From assembly GCA_963819785.1 (NCBI GenBank), contig CAWFXW010000026.1, positions 558,001-622,000 of the forward strand: 64,000 nucleotides of DNA. Reading direction: 5' to 3'. The notes under the pieces were generated by a model that saw only the letters and a program-made list of their open reading frames with translations, searched no databases and was not told where the DNA came from. Source of the stretch: Palsa-504 sp963819785. Its GTDB lineage: Bacteria; Actinomycetota; Actinomycetes; Streptosporangiales; Streptosporangiaceae. Made by a program: the position numbers and the translations under genes. Positions within the stretch are counted from its first letter, which is position 1; each line of letters opens with the position of its first letter. This document shows positions 56,476 through 64,000 of the stretch, in pieces.

Positions 56476-57693
56476 GTGAGTGCGACGAGCGCCGATTTCG
56501 AAAACTTTAGCGATGATGATGAACTGTGGCTCTCCGATCTAGAAACTAGGGCCATCGATCTGGAGACCGAGCTCTCCAGCTGGCGCGAGAGCCGTCAGCG
56601 GGCGATCGCCGAACAGGACTACGAGGCGGAACAGGACTGCGAGGTCGAACAGGTCTACGACGCGGAGCCGGTCGCCGGCCCGCCGCATGAGTCGTTCCGC
56701 CGGGTCGCCGGGCCGCCGCAGGTCAGCCCGCGGGCGGGCGGGCCGCGGACGCCGGTGCACACCGCCGCGCGCCGGGCCACCGGGCGGAGTCAGCCGCGCG
56801 CCGCCAGCGCGGCCCGCACCGCCGACCAGACCCGCAGTGGTGGTCAGTCGCGCGGCTCTAGCCAGTCGCGCGACTCGGGTCAGGCGCGCGGTTCTGGCTG
56901 GACGCTGGGCCACGACGAGCGAACCAGGGCGTTGATCAACCACGGCCGGCGCAGCGTGCGGCGGGGGCGGTTCGGCCGCATGTCCAAGGTGGCGCTCGGG
57001 GCGGCGGTTGTTGCGGTCGGTGGCGCGGTGCTGGTCATGACCGTGTTCCGGCCGGGCGCGTCGTGGCCGTCGAGCGTGGCCGTGGTACAGAGCGAGATCA
57101 GCACCGCCTGCCAGAACCCCAATGTCGTCTCCGAACCGAACCAGGTCGACTTCGCGTGCGGGAAGGACACGAGCCAGATCCTGTGGGTGTTCTCGCTGAT
57201 GACCAGCGGTGACAACCCCAACTTCAACGACACCAAGAGCGGCCGTGAGGGCCTGGAGCCGATATCCGCGGCGCAGGGCGGCGAGGTCGCCTGGTCGCTC
57301 AACCTGCACCATCCGTACAACCCGCGCAACGCGACCGACAGCTTGCAGGTCGCGGCCCGCGCCATCAACAACATCATCGGCGGGGCAAGCCTGGTCGGCA
57401 GCAACGGCAAGCTCACGGTTCAGCCGGGGCTGGAGAGCAGCCCGGCCAACTGCGCCCGGTACACGGGTTCGGCGGCGGTGATCACGCGCGCCGGCTACCC
57501 CGATATGTGCGCGACCGCGGTGACCTCCGCTAGCGGTCAGGCGGCGCTGGTGGCCGACGTGTACCAGAAGTGGTTCGTCGGATCCTCCCCGGCGTTCGCC
57601 CAGGACGCGAGCGTGCTGTACCAGAACGCCAACGACCCGGGTAACGCGCAGGTCCAGGCCATTCTGCGGAGCCTGTTCGGGTCGGCGTCCTAG
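56476..57693 (+). CDS. Single-pass membrane protein of the envelope cassette
   Basis: 405 residues from GTG 56476. Cytosolic N-terminus: acidic and coiled-coil-like (DELWLSDLETRAIDLETELS), then Ser/Arg/Gly-rich (QTRSGGQSRGSSQSRDSG). One membrane helix (KVALGAAVVAVGGAVLVMTV). An outer domain of about 220 residues follows (VVQSEISTACQNPNVVSEPN, VAWSLNLHHPYNPRNATDSL, LVADVYQKWFVGSSPAFAQD) with several Cys. No family recognised. First gene of a tight cluster with a peptidoglycan hydrolase 44 bp downstream. Confidence 0.7.
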   Translation: MSATSADFENFSDDDELWLSDLETRAIDLETELSSWRESRQRAIAEQDYEAEQDCEVEQVYDAEPVAGPPHESFRRVAGPPQVSPRAGGPRTPVHTAARRATGRSQPRAASAARTADQTRSGGQSRGSSQSRDSGQARGSGWTLGHDERTRALINHGRRSVRRGRFGRMSKVALGAAVVAVGGAVLVMTVFRPGASWPSSVAVVQSEISTACQNPNVVSEPNQVDFACGKDTSQILWVFSLMTSGDNPNFNDTKSGREGLEPISAAQGGEVAWSLNLHHPYNPRNATDSLQVAARAINNIIGGASLVGSNGKLTVQPGLESSPANCARYTGSAAVITRAGYPDMCATAVTSASGQAALVADVYQKWFVGSSPAFAQDASVLYQNANDPGNAQVQAILRSLFGSAS

Positions 57694-57737
57694 CGGCGGT
57701 CCGGGCCCGGCAGGCGAGATCGGAAGGAGGTAGGCCG

Positions 57738-60398
57738 GTGCAGTCCTCGCGAAAGGCGCGGTGGCAGCAGGCCACGGCGCTGGTCAGCCTCAGCACGTGC
57801 GGCGCGATGACCGGATTCTCCGTCACGCACGGCTCGGTGTCCGACCTGACCTCCCCCAGCAGCATCCCGGTCAAGCTCATGGCCATGAACAAGCCGGCCA
57901 AGTCGGCGGCGGCCAGCGCCAGAGATAGTGACAGCGCCCTGCGGGCGGCGATCGTGAAGGCGGCCCGGCACTACCTGAGCCTGGCGCATAGCCGGTCGCC
58001 GTCGGCGATGGAGGCGATGATCTGGCAGAACGACAGCACGGACGGCGTGGACCACGGCGAGTCGTGCGCGGCGTTCGCCAGCCTGACCCTCGAGTCGGGC
58101 GCTCAGGCGACCGGCCAGCAGAGCTGGGTCACGGGCGGCACCACATACCCCTGGCCGGTACACGCGTGGGCCGACTCCCGGGTCGACCCCAATCCCGAGT
58201 CGCCGGACGTGATCTCGATCCTGCAGGACGCGCAGGCGCATCAGCGCTGGCATCGCGTCGGGGACGGGTACACCCCCAAGCCCGGGGACTGGGTGCTGTT
58301 CGACGGACACGTCGAGGTGGTGACCAAGTACGCGGGCGGCGTCCTGTCCACCATCGGCGGCGACTCGATGCCGAACCTGTCGGTCAACGCGCATCAGTAC
58401 GCTGGCCCGCTCGCGGCTCAGGGCGTGACGGGGTTCGTGAACAACGGCGTTCTGCTCAGCGCGGTCAGCCAGGCGTCGGGCGGCACGCAGAACCAGGCCG
58501 CGGCGGACACCGGCCCGGCGCAAGGCGAGCTATTCCCGTCCCAGGCGCAGGCCGAGCAGGGCCAGGCCGACGTCCCGGGCCTGGCGCTTCCGGCCCTCAG
58601 CCTCGGCGGGTCGGTGCTGTCCGGTACTCAGGGGGAGTCCGGGGGCGTGGGGCAGTCCGGTGGCCAGGGGCAGTCCGGGGGCGTGGGGCAGTCCGGTGGG
58701 CCGGCGGGTGCGGTGTCGTCAGCGGGCGCGGGCGCGGCGGTGAGCGGGACGGCGAGCATTCCTGGGGCGGCGCCGGTCACGGGCAGCGTGACCAGCTACT
58801 CCTCGGCCGCGCCGAGTTCGCGGTACAGCCGGAGCCAGGCCGCGCCGAGCACCGCATCGGTGCCGGACTCGCCGGCGCAGCAGGCGTTCATCGCCCAGGT
58901 GGCGCCGGGCGCGCTGGCCGCGCAGCGGCAGTACGGGATCCCGGCGGCGGTCACCATCGCGCAGGCGATCGACGAGTCGGGCTGGGGGCAGAGCATGCTC
59001 GCCAGTCATGACAACAACCTGTTCGGGATCAAGGGCACCGGCCCGGCGGGTTCGGTGATGCGGCCGACTCAGGAGTACGTGAACGGCCAGGCGGTGACGG
59101 TGAACGCGCCGTTCCGGGTGTACAGCAGCGTGGCGCAGAGCATCACCGATCACAGCCTGCTGCTGGCCACGGGGTCGAGCTACAAGCAGGCCATGGCCGA
59201 CCGCCGCTCCCCCGACGCCTTCGCCAACGACCTGACCGGCGTCTACGCCACCGACCCGAACTACGGCTCGAACCTGATCACGATCATGCGGCAGTACAAC
59301 CTGTACCGCTACGACGCCGGGACGTCCGCGGGCCAGAGCGGCTCGGCGCAGAGCGGTTCGGATGCGAGGAGCGGCTCCGCTGCGAGGAGCGGTTCGGGCG
59401 CGCGGAGCGGTTCGGGCGCGCGGAATGGTTCGGCGGGGCACAGCGGTGGGGCGGCCCAGGCTGGTTCGGCGGGGCTGGGTGGTGCGGCGCTGGGCGGTTC
59501 GGGGCTTGGTGGCTCGGGGCTGGGTGGGTCGGCGCAGATTCCGGGAGCGGTCGAGGTGAACGCGGCGGGACTGGGGCTCGGCGCGGGGCAGGCGTCGGGG
59601 TCGGGCAGCGCGGCACATGGTCACCCGGCGCGGGGAACGGGCGCGCGGCGAGCGGCTCAGGGCGGGGCGGAGCAGAGCGCGGTGGGGCAGGGCGAGGCGA
59701 GCATTCCGGGGCTCGACGAGTATGCGGGTACGCCGGCGGTGGGGTCCTCGGCATCGGCGGCCGCGACGAACGCGCACCTGGAGCCGACCGGCGGGTCGGC
59801 GTTGCGGGCCGGTCCGCGGAACCTGCACGTCAGCACCCGGCGGTATGTGACCCAGATGCCGCGAATCGTGCTCACCGACTTCGTCACCACCGCGAAGATC
59901 CCGCTGCTGCGGGCCAAGCCCGTGTACCAGCAGGTCGCGGAGGGCCAGGGCATGCGGTGGGAACTGCTCGCGGCGTGCGACTGGATGCAGTGCCAGGCCC
60001 AGCCGGGGCTGTCGCCGGTCTACGGCGAGGCGCTCGGCACGAAGAACCCCGACGGGACGGTGTACCGGAGCAAGGCCGACGCGCTCGAGCAGTGCGCGGC
60101 CGACCTGATCGAGCTGGCCGCCGCCGTGTACGGCATCAACCTGCGGCAGCGGCGGCTGCTATCGGTGCAAGACCTGGCCAACGTGTTCGCCGCGTTCCGC
60201 TGGGGCGGGCTGCTCAGGACGCACCGGATCTCGGCCATGGCGTTCCCGTACTCGGTCGAGGGCCTGACCGCCGCGCACGTGAAGATGCGGTGGCCCGAGA
60301 TCGGCGGCGACGCTCCGGACAAGCCCGGCGCGCGATTCAAGAGGCCGTTCGGGGCCGTGCCGGTCGTCCTGCGGCTCAACTATCCGGCGGTCGCGTGA
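57738..60398 (+). CDS. Two-domain peptidoglycan hydrolase (CHAP-like peptidase + GH73 glucosaminidase)
   Basis: 886 residues after a GGAGG-type site. N-terminus with a weak export signal (ATALVSLSTCGAMTGFSV). Residues about 65-245 are CHAP/NlpC-like: DHGESCAAFASLTLESGAQA (Cys), GDWVLFDGHVEVVTKYAGGV (His). A Gly/Ser/Gln linker follows. Residues about 375-525 are a GH73 glucosaminidase (AVTIAQAIDESGWGQSMLAS with the catalytic Glu, DNNLFGIKGTGPAGSV, PFRVYSSVAQSITDHSLLLA). A long Gly/Ser repeat follows, then a C-terminal domain of about 170 residues (YQQVAEGQGMRWELLAACDW, LANVFAAFRWGGLLRTH) that looks lysozyme- or transglycosylase-like. Cuts both peptide and glycan bonds of the wall. Confidence 0.85.
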   Translation: MQSSRKARWQQATALVSLSTCGAMTGFSVTHGSVSDLTSPSSIPVKLMAMNKPAKSAAASARDSDSALRAAIVKAARHYLSLAHSRSPSAMEAMIWQNDSTDGVDHGESCAAFASLTLESGAQATGQQSWVTGGTTYPWPVHAWADSRVDPNPESPDVISILQDAQAHQRWHRVGDGYTPKPGDWVLFDGHVEVVTKYAGGVLSTIGGDSMPNLSVNAHQYAGPLAAQGVTGFVNNGVLLSAVSQASGGTQNQAAADTGPAQGELFPSQAQAEQGQADVPGLALPALSLGGSVLSGTQGESGGVGQSGGQGQSGGVGQSGGPAGAVSSAGAGAAVSGTASIPGAAPVTGSVTSYSSAAPSSRYSRSQAAPSTASVPDSPAQQAFIAQVAPGALAAQRQYGIPAAVTIAQAIDESGWGQSMLASHDNNLFGIKGTGPAGSVMRPTQEYVNGQAVTVNAPFRVYSSVAQSITDHSLLLATGSSYKQAMADRRSPDAFANDLTGVYATDPNYGSNLITIMRQYNLYRYDAGTSAGQSGSAQSGSDARSGSAARSGSGARSGSGARNGSAGHSGGAAQAGSAGLGGAALGGSGLGGSGLGGSAQIPGAVEVNAAGLGLGAGQASGSGSAAHGHPARGTGARRAAQGGAEQSAVGQGEASIPGLDEYAGTPAVGSSASAAATNAHLEPTGGSALRAGPRNLHVSTRRYVTQMPRIVLTDFVTTAKIPLLRAKPVYQQVAEGQGMRWELLAACDWMQCQAQPGLSPVYGEALGTKNPDGTVYRSKADALEQCAADLIELAAAVYGINLRQRRLLSVQDLANVFAAFRWGGLLRTHRISAMAFPYSVEGLTAAHVKMRWPEIGGDAPDKPGARFKRPFGAVPVVLRLNYPAVA

Positions 60399-60429
60399 CA
60401 AGCGCGCGGCGGCACAGAAAGCAGGCCCT

Positions 60430-61488
60430 ATGTTCCGCTTCCTGATTCTGCTGCTTGGCATGGTGACGACGAGAGCGGGCAGGCTCGACACGGGCCCGGT
60501 CCGGCCGGCGGACGATGACGAGGACGAGTGGGAGGATCCGGGCCGCTGGCTGGACGGCCCGCGGTATGCCTCGGACGACACCTGGGTGGTGGCGCGTGAC
60601 GCGCGGCCCCCGGTGCGGCTGGCCCGCAATGCTGAGCCGCCGCGGCTGCGGCCGCGCGACCAGATGCCGCCGAGGCGGCGGCGGCTGGTGCCGCGTTGGG
60701 TCAAGTGGGCCGCCGTGCTCGCGCTCTCGGGCCTGGTCTTCCGCAAGGCGATAGCGTTCGCGGTGCTGGCCGTGCTGTCCGGGGCGTTCCACCTGGTCGG
60801 GCTCAACGTGCACCTGCCTCACCTCAAACTGGCCTGGCCGTGGACGTCGATCACGAGCGGGACGACGACCGACACCGACATCGGCCCGTGGGTGCTGCAG
60901 AAGATCGAAGGGATCTCGCGGCCCGCGCTCGGTACCGAGAACTTCAACTTCGTCTTCACTCACAAGGTCAGCAAGAGCGTCGGCTTCTGGCCGTGCTGGT
61001 ATTCCAGCACGTTCTACGCGGTCGGGCGCGCGTCGGCGACCGTCGACCTGAACCCCGGACCGGGGTGGTGGGCGCCGGGTTCTGGCCATTACCAGCTGAC
61101 CACGCTGAGCCGGCCGGCGGACGGCAAGGCGGGCCGGGTCGTGGTCACCATCGTGCTGCCGCCGCCGCAGCTCCCCCAGTCAGTGCACGACATCACCGTC
61201 GACAACACCTTGTCCCACGTGATCAGCACCGACCACAGCTGGACCTACCCGGGCTTCGGCTGCGGCGCGCTGCTCAAGCCGCAGTTCGCTCCGTCCGTGC
61301 TGTACGCCCAGGCGCAGAACCTCGCCTTCTACCGGGCAACCCATGATGCGCAGGTGACGCGGCCGATGCTCGGCGCCGCGGAGAACGAGGCGGCGCAGAT
61401 CATCCGGAACAACTTCGTCCAGCCGACGGTGAACGCGCTCGGCTATACGCTGGCCGGATTCACCTTGCGCTGGTCGGGCTCCGCGTAG
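60430..61488 (+). CDS. Membrane protein with exported DUF4230-like domain
   Basis: 352 residues, 31 bp after the hydrolase. An acidic cytosolic start (DDDEDEWEDPGRWLDGPRYA), a basic stretch (RPRDQMPPRRRRLVPRW), then one or two membrane helices (WAAVLALSGLVFRKAIAFAV). The outer part has the layout of DUF4230: ASATVDLNPGPGWW, VVVTIVLPPPQLPQSVHDIT, LYAQAQNLAFYRATHDAQVT and QIIRNNFVQPTVNALGYTLA. DUF4230 function is unknown. With the two upstream genes it forms an envelope cassette; convergent with the MBL gene. Confidence 0.7.
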   Translation: MFRFLILLLGMVTTRAGRLDTGPVRPADDDEDEWEDPGRWLDGPRYASDDTWVVARDARPPVRLARNAEPPRLRPRDQMPPRRRRLVPRWVKWAAVLALSGLVFRKAIAFAVLAVLSGAFHLVGLNVHLPHLKLAWPWTSITSGTTTDTDIGPWVLQKIEGISRPALGTENFNFVFTHKVSKSVGFWPCWYSSTFYAVGRASATVDLNPGPGWWAPGSGHYQLTTLSRPADGKAGRVVVTIVLPPPQLPQSVHDITVDNTLSHVISTDHSWTYPGFGCGALLKPQFAPSVLYAQAQNLAFYRATHDAQVTRPMLGAAENEAAQIIRNNFVQPTVNALGYTLAGFTLRWSGSA

Positions 61489-61600
61489 GCGGGGCCGCAC
61501 AGGGTGAAGCTGGTGCCGACGGAGTTCGGGATGTAGGCGCCGGGGAACTGGGCGGCCAGCGCCTGCTGCGCCCGCCAGCCGGTGCAGTGGGCCGGCACGA

Positions 61601-62536
61601 TCACGCCCTGGCTTCATCGCGGCGAGTTCGGCTAGCACGCGCGGGTATCAGCGGCTCGAACAACGGCCCGTTCAGATGAAAACCACCAAGCAGCGCATAG
61701 AGCGGCTGGCCTTTGCAGAGGCGCCGGGCGTAGCGGGCGATGTTGACCACGCCGGCATGGCCGCAGCCGGTGATCACTACCAGGCCGCGCTCGCTGACGT
61801 TGACGATCAGCGCCTGGTCATCGAGCACGAGCGGATCGGGTTCCCAGCGGCCGTCGAGCCGGGCCTGCTGCGGCGGGAAGCCCGGCTCGTACCCGCTGGT
61901 CCGCGCGACCTCGCCGGTGATCAGCACAGACCGGCCGAACAGGAAGCTCGGCTGCCGTTCCTCGATGATGTCGAATCCTGCGTCCTCCAGCGCCCGGCGG
62001 CTGGTGGTCGGGATCTCGAGTGGATCCCGGCCGGGCAGCACGAGACGGCGTCGGCGCCAGAAGTGCGGGTGGATGAGCACCGGCATGTTCACCTGGCCCA
62101 GGGAGCGGACGAGCCCGTCGATCCCGGCCGTGTGGTCGAAGTGACCGTGGCTGCAGACGACGGCCTCGATGCTGCCCGGATCGATGTCCAGGAAACTCAT
62201 GTTCCGCAGCACACCATCGGGGCTGGTGCCGGTGTCGAACAGGAACCGATGTTCGGTGCCGCCCTTGGCCACCGTGACCAGGACGGAGAAGCCGTGCTCG
62301 GCGATCAGCGGGCTTGGCGTCAGGCCGCCGACCATCGTCGTGGACGGGCGGCGCGGTCCGCTTCCGATGGTGATCCGCCGGGCCGGGCCCAGGTCCGGCA
62401 TCAGCATGTCGGTGACGTTGTCCATCAGCGTGGTCACCACCACCGAGTCGACCGGCTCCAGGTCAATCTCGACGGCGGGCTCCACGTCGTGCAAGATCTG
62501 GGTGGCCAGGGCGGCGGGGCTGTCGTCGGTGCACAC
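61601..62536 (-). CDS. MBL-fold metallo-hydrolase, C-terminus frameshifted
   Basis: 311 residues as read from GTG 62536. Metal motif AVVCSHGHFDHTAGIDGLVR (HxHxDH) and LVVITGCGHAGVVNIARYAR, of the type seen in dihydropterin-AB-phosphate-synthase-like MBL proteins. The end is abnormal: after ALLGGFHLNGPLFEPLIP the natural continuation RVLAELAAMKPG and then VIVPAHCTGWRAQQALAAQF lies in two successive other frames. Each shift is corrected by removing one G (about 61645 and 61612). This suggests two base errors or a broken gene; the metal site is intact. 7 bp downstream of the decarboxylase stop, co-transcribed. Confidence 0.75.
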   Translation of the reverse strand: MCTDDSPAALATQILHDVEPAVEIDLEPVDSVVVTTLMDNVTDMLMPDLGPARRITIGSGPRRPSTTMVGGLTPSPLIAEHGFSVLVTVAKGGTEHRFLFDTGTSPDGVLRNMSFLDIDPGSIEAVVCSHGHFDHTAGIDGLVRSLGQVNMPVLIHPHFWRRRRLVLPGRDPLEIPTTSRRALEDAGFDIIEERQPSFLFGRSVLITGEVARTSGYEPGFPPQQARLDGRWEPDPLVLDDQALIVNVSERGLVVITGCGHAGVVNIARYARRLCKGQPLYALLGGFHLNGPLFEPLIPARASRTRRDEARA

Positions 62537-62543
62537 GGGGGCG

Positions 62544-64000
62544 CTACGGGGCGTCGGGCGCGGTGGACGGGGCAGTTCCGGGCGCCGGACCGGCCGTGAA
62601 GGGGGTCGGGTCCGGGCGGCCAGCCGGATCGGGCGGCGGCGCGGGCCTGGTGGTGGCCGCGATCTCCAGCGCCTTGTCTACGTAGACCCGGTAGCCGAGG
62701 TCGGCGCGGTAGCCGTGCACCTCGGGCGTGTCCAGGCTGCGCATGAAGGCCAGGATCTGCGGGCTGAACACCTGGCCCGGCACCAGCACCGGGAAGCCGG
62801 GCGGGTAGGGCGTGACGTAGGTCGTGGACACGACCTGGTCGCCCGCCTCGATGCGCTGCTCGACCTCGTCGGGCATGAGGTACTCGCAGTAGCTGTCGTT
62901 GTAGGACAGGTAGAAGGCGCGCCGGACGTCACCTTCCCTGGTGGGCAGTCCCCTCCCGTCGGTGAAGCTGGGATGGAAGCCGCTGAAGTCGGGCAGCGGA
63001 GCCGACGGCGCGGTCAGCCGCAGCACCGCGCGCTCGTGCGCGGCCCGCTCGTTCGGGCTCATGTCGGCCAGCTGGGTTTCGAGCTCACGGGCGATCGTGA
63101 CCAGCACCTCGATCAGGTACGCCACCGAACTGCGGGTCGTCCCGATGGTGGTCATGAACAGCACGGTGTTCCTGGAGGTCTTGTTGATCTGCACGCCGTA
63201 GCGGTCCATCAGGTGACGGCGCTTGAACGCGTCACCCTCGATGCCGGTGTTGCCGATGTAGATCGTCACCCGGGACGGGTCCAGGACGAACTCGTCGGCG
63301 TGCCAGGCCGTCATCATGTTCGGCAGCCCGGAGCGCAGCGGCTGGTCGATGCCGCTCGGCCGGTGCTCGGGCGGGATCAGGTCGGCGGTGGTCAGGCAGT
63401 GCATGTACTTGGACAGCAGCGGATGGCGGTCTACCGCGTCGCGGAGTCGCATCGCGTTCTCGATCTGCTTTTGCACCATCTCGAACCCCTCCAGGGCGGC
63501 TTGGCGGCGGCCCAGGTCCAGGGAGGCGAGGATCTGGTAGTTCGGGGAGGTCGAGGTGTGCGTCATGTAAGCCTCGTGGAAGGTTTCCTCCACCTTCTGG
63601 CTGAAGTCCTGGTCGAAGACGTGGATCATCGAGCCCTGCCGCAGCGAGGTCAGCGTCTTGTGGGTGGACTGGGTCGAGTAGACCCGGACCCGGGCCCGCG
63701 CGGGGTCGGGCAGCAGCCGCCGGTTCAGCAGGACGTCGTCGGCGGCCGCGTCGACCGGGCCGATCTCCTCGATCTGGGCTTGGTGGCTTGTTTTGTGGTC
63801 GGGCTGGCGGAGGAGCTCGGCCAGGGTGCGGGCGGCCCGCATGGCGGTGCGCGGCCGGTAGACCGGGTGGAACCTGGCGAAGGCGAACCAGGCCTCGTCC
63901 CACAGGAAGATGAGGTCCGGCTTGATGGCCAGGCACTCCTGCATCACCCGCTGGACGTCGTAGACGATCCCGTCGAACGTGCAGTTGGTCAGCAGCAGCA
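62544..64000 (-). CDS. Orn/Lys/Arg decarboxylase (PLP, fold type I), 5' end outside window
   Basis: The visible 485 residues start inside the gene (LLLTNCTFDGIVYDVQRVMQ). Domains: LIFLWDEAWFAFARFHPVYR, with the PLP-stacking Asp region, the PLP lysine in VYSTQSTHKTLTSLRQGSMI, and the C-terminal domain (YVTPYPPGFPVLVPGQVFSP). It decarboxylates a basic amino acid to a polyamine precursor; the exact substrate is open. A Pro/Thr/Ala-rich tail of about 40 residues follows. Stop 7 bp before the MBL start. N-terminus not visible. Confidence 0.85.
   Translation of the reverse strand, partial: LLLTNCTFDGIVYDVQRVMQECLAIKPDLIFLWDEAWFAFARFHPVYRPRTAMRAARTLAELLRQPDHKTSHQAQIEEIGPVDAAADDVLLNRRLLPDPARARVRVYSTQSTHKTLTSLRQGSMIHVFDQDFSQKVEETFHEAYMTHTSTSPNYQILASLDLGRRQAALEGFEMVQKQIENAMRLRDAVDRHPLLSKYMHCLTTADLIPPEHRPSGIDQPLRSGLPNMMTAWHADEFVLDPSRVTIYIGNTGIEGDAFKRRHLMDRYGVQINKTSRNTVLFMTTIGTTRSSVAYLIEVLVTIARELETQLADMSPNERAAHERAVLRLTAPSAPLPDFSGFHPSFTDGRGLPTREGDVRRAFYLSYNDSYCEYLMPDEVEQRIEAGDQVVSTTYVTPYPPGFPVLVPGQVFSPQILAFMRSLDTPEVHGYRADLGYRVYVDKALEIAATTRPAPPPDPAGRPDPTPFTAGPAPGTAPSTAPDAP

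Noticed and set aside
61655..61680. A fourth copy of the 22-bp motif
   Set aside because: The similarity (ACGGCCCGTTC) is within coding DNA of the MBL gene (GFHLNGPLFEP) and the remaining bases differ.
1..64000. tRNA, rRNA or CRISPR arrays
   Set aside because: No cloverleaf with a TTC-type T-arm, no rRNA-like stretch and no direct repeats with regular unique spacers were seen by eye.

Overview
The window comes from a very GC-rich actinomycete, probably filamentous (Streptomycetales or Streptosporangiales type). The evidence is near-universal G/C at third codon positions, many GTG starts, a DUF5753-type XRE regulator, a BTAD/AfsR-type regulator, a Ser/Thr kinase with an extracellular septum-formation-like domain, a SpoIIE-phosphatase/STAS/anti-sigma module, a G1-type secreted protease and actinobacterial IS families. 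No rRNA, tRNA or CRISPR array was seen, so the species cannot be named.

Layout. 1-3656: a small catabolic locus with two fumarylacetoacetate-hydrolase (FAH) family genes, an XRE-cupin regulator, a methyltransferase and a carboxymuconolactone-decarboxylase-like protein. 3657-12620: an accessory island with an ISAzo13-type element, a degraded IS630 copy and a second IS630 fragment, small regulator and membrane genes, a DUF5753 regulator, a three-copy repeat array, a cassette of small genes and the C-terminal remnant of a large serine recombinase. 12620-22100: housekeeping and metabolic genes (DinB-like, PF03640-type membrane protein, PNPOx/MocR divergent pair, 2-hydroxyacid dehydrogenase, glycerate kinase, an enolase N-domain fragment, frameshifted GntR and RecQ, acetyltransferase). 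22100-31300: PspA, a secreted G1 peptidase, then a complete sugar-uptake operon (binding protein, two permeases, GH13 glucosidase) with a divergent LacI regulator.

31649-41900: signalling genes (Ser/Thr kinase, TetR/SnoaL pair, nitroreductase), several gene remnants, a CrtI-like oxidoreductase with an unknown partner, and an Rsb-type partner-switching module whose phosphatase carries a 15-bp tandem repeat with a frame-breaking base. 42080-44097: a complete IS1182-type element. 44184-55150: a large BTAD/ATPase/TPR regulator, an ABM-like/MarR pair, a membrane sensor without a kinase domain, an ECF sigma factor fused to a membrane anchor and exported domain, an RDD protein and a membrane-bound STAND ATPase. 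55364-61488: a hydrolase, an amidohydrolase fragment and a three-gene envelope cassette containing a two-domain peptidoglycan hydrolase. 61600-64000: an MBL-fold hydrolase and a partial Orn/Lys/Arg decarboxylase.

Two themes recur. First, partial or frameshifted genes are unusually common, and many breaks are single G/C insertions or deletions. Some may therefore be assembly errors rather than biological decay. Second, a nearly identical 22-bp intergenic motif occurs at 36649, 49801 and 52902, next to genes with no obvious relationship.
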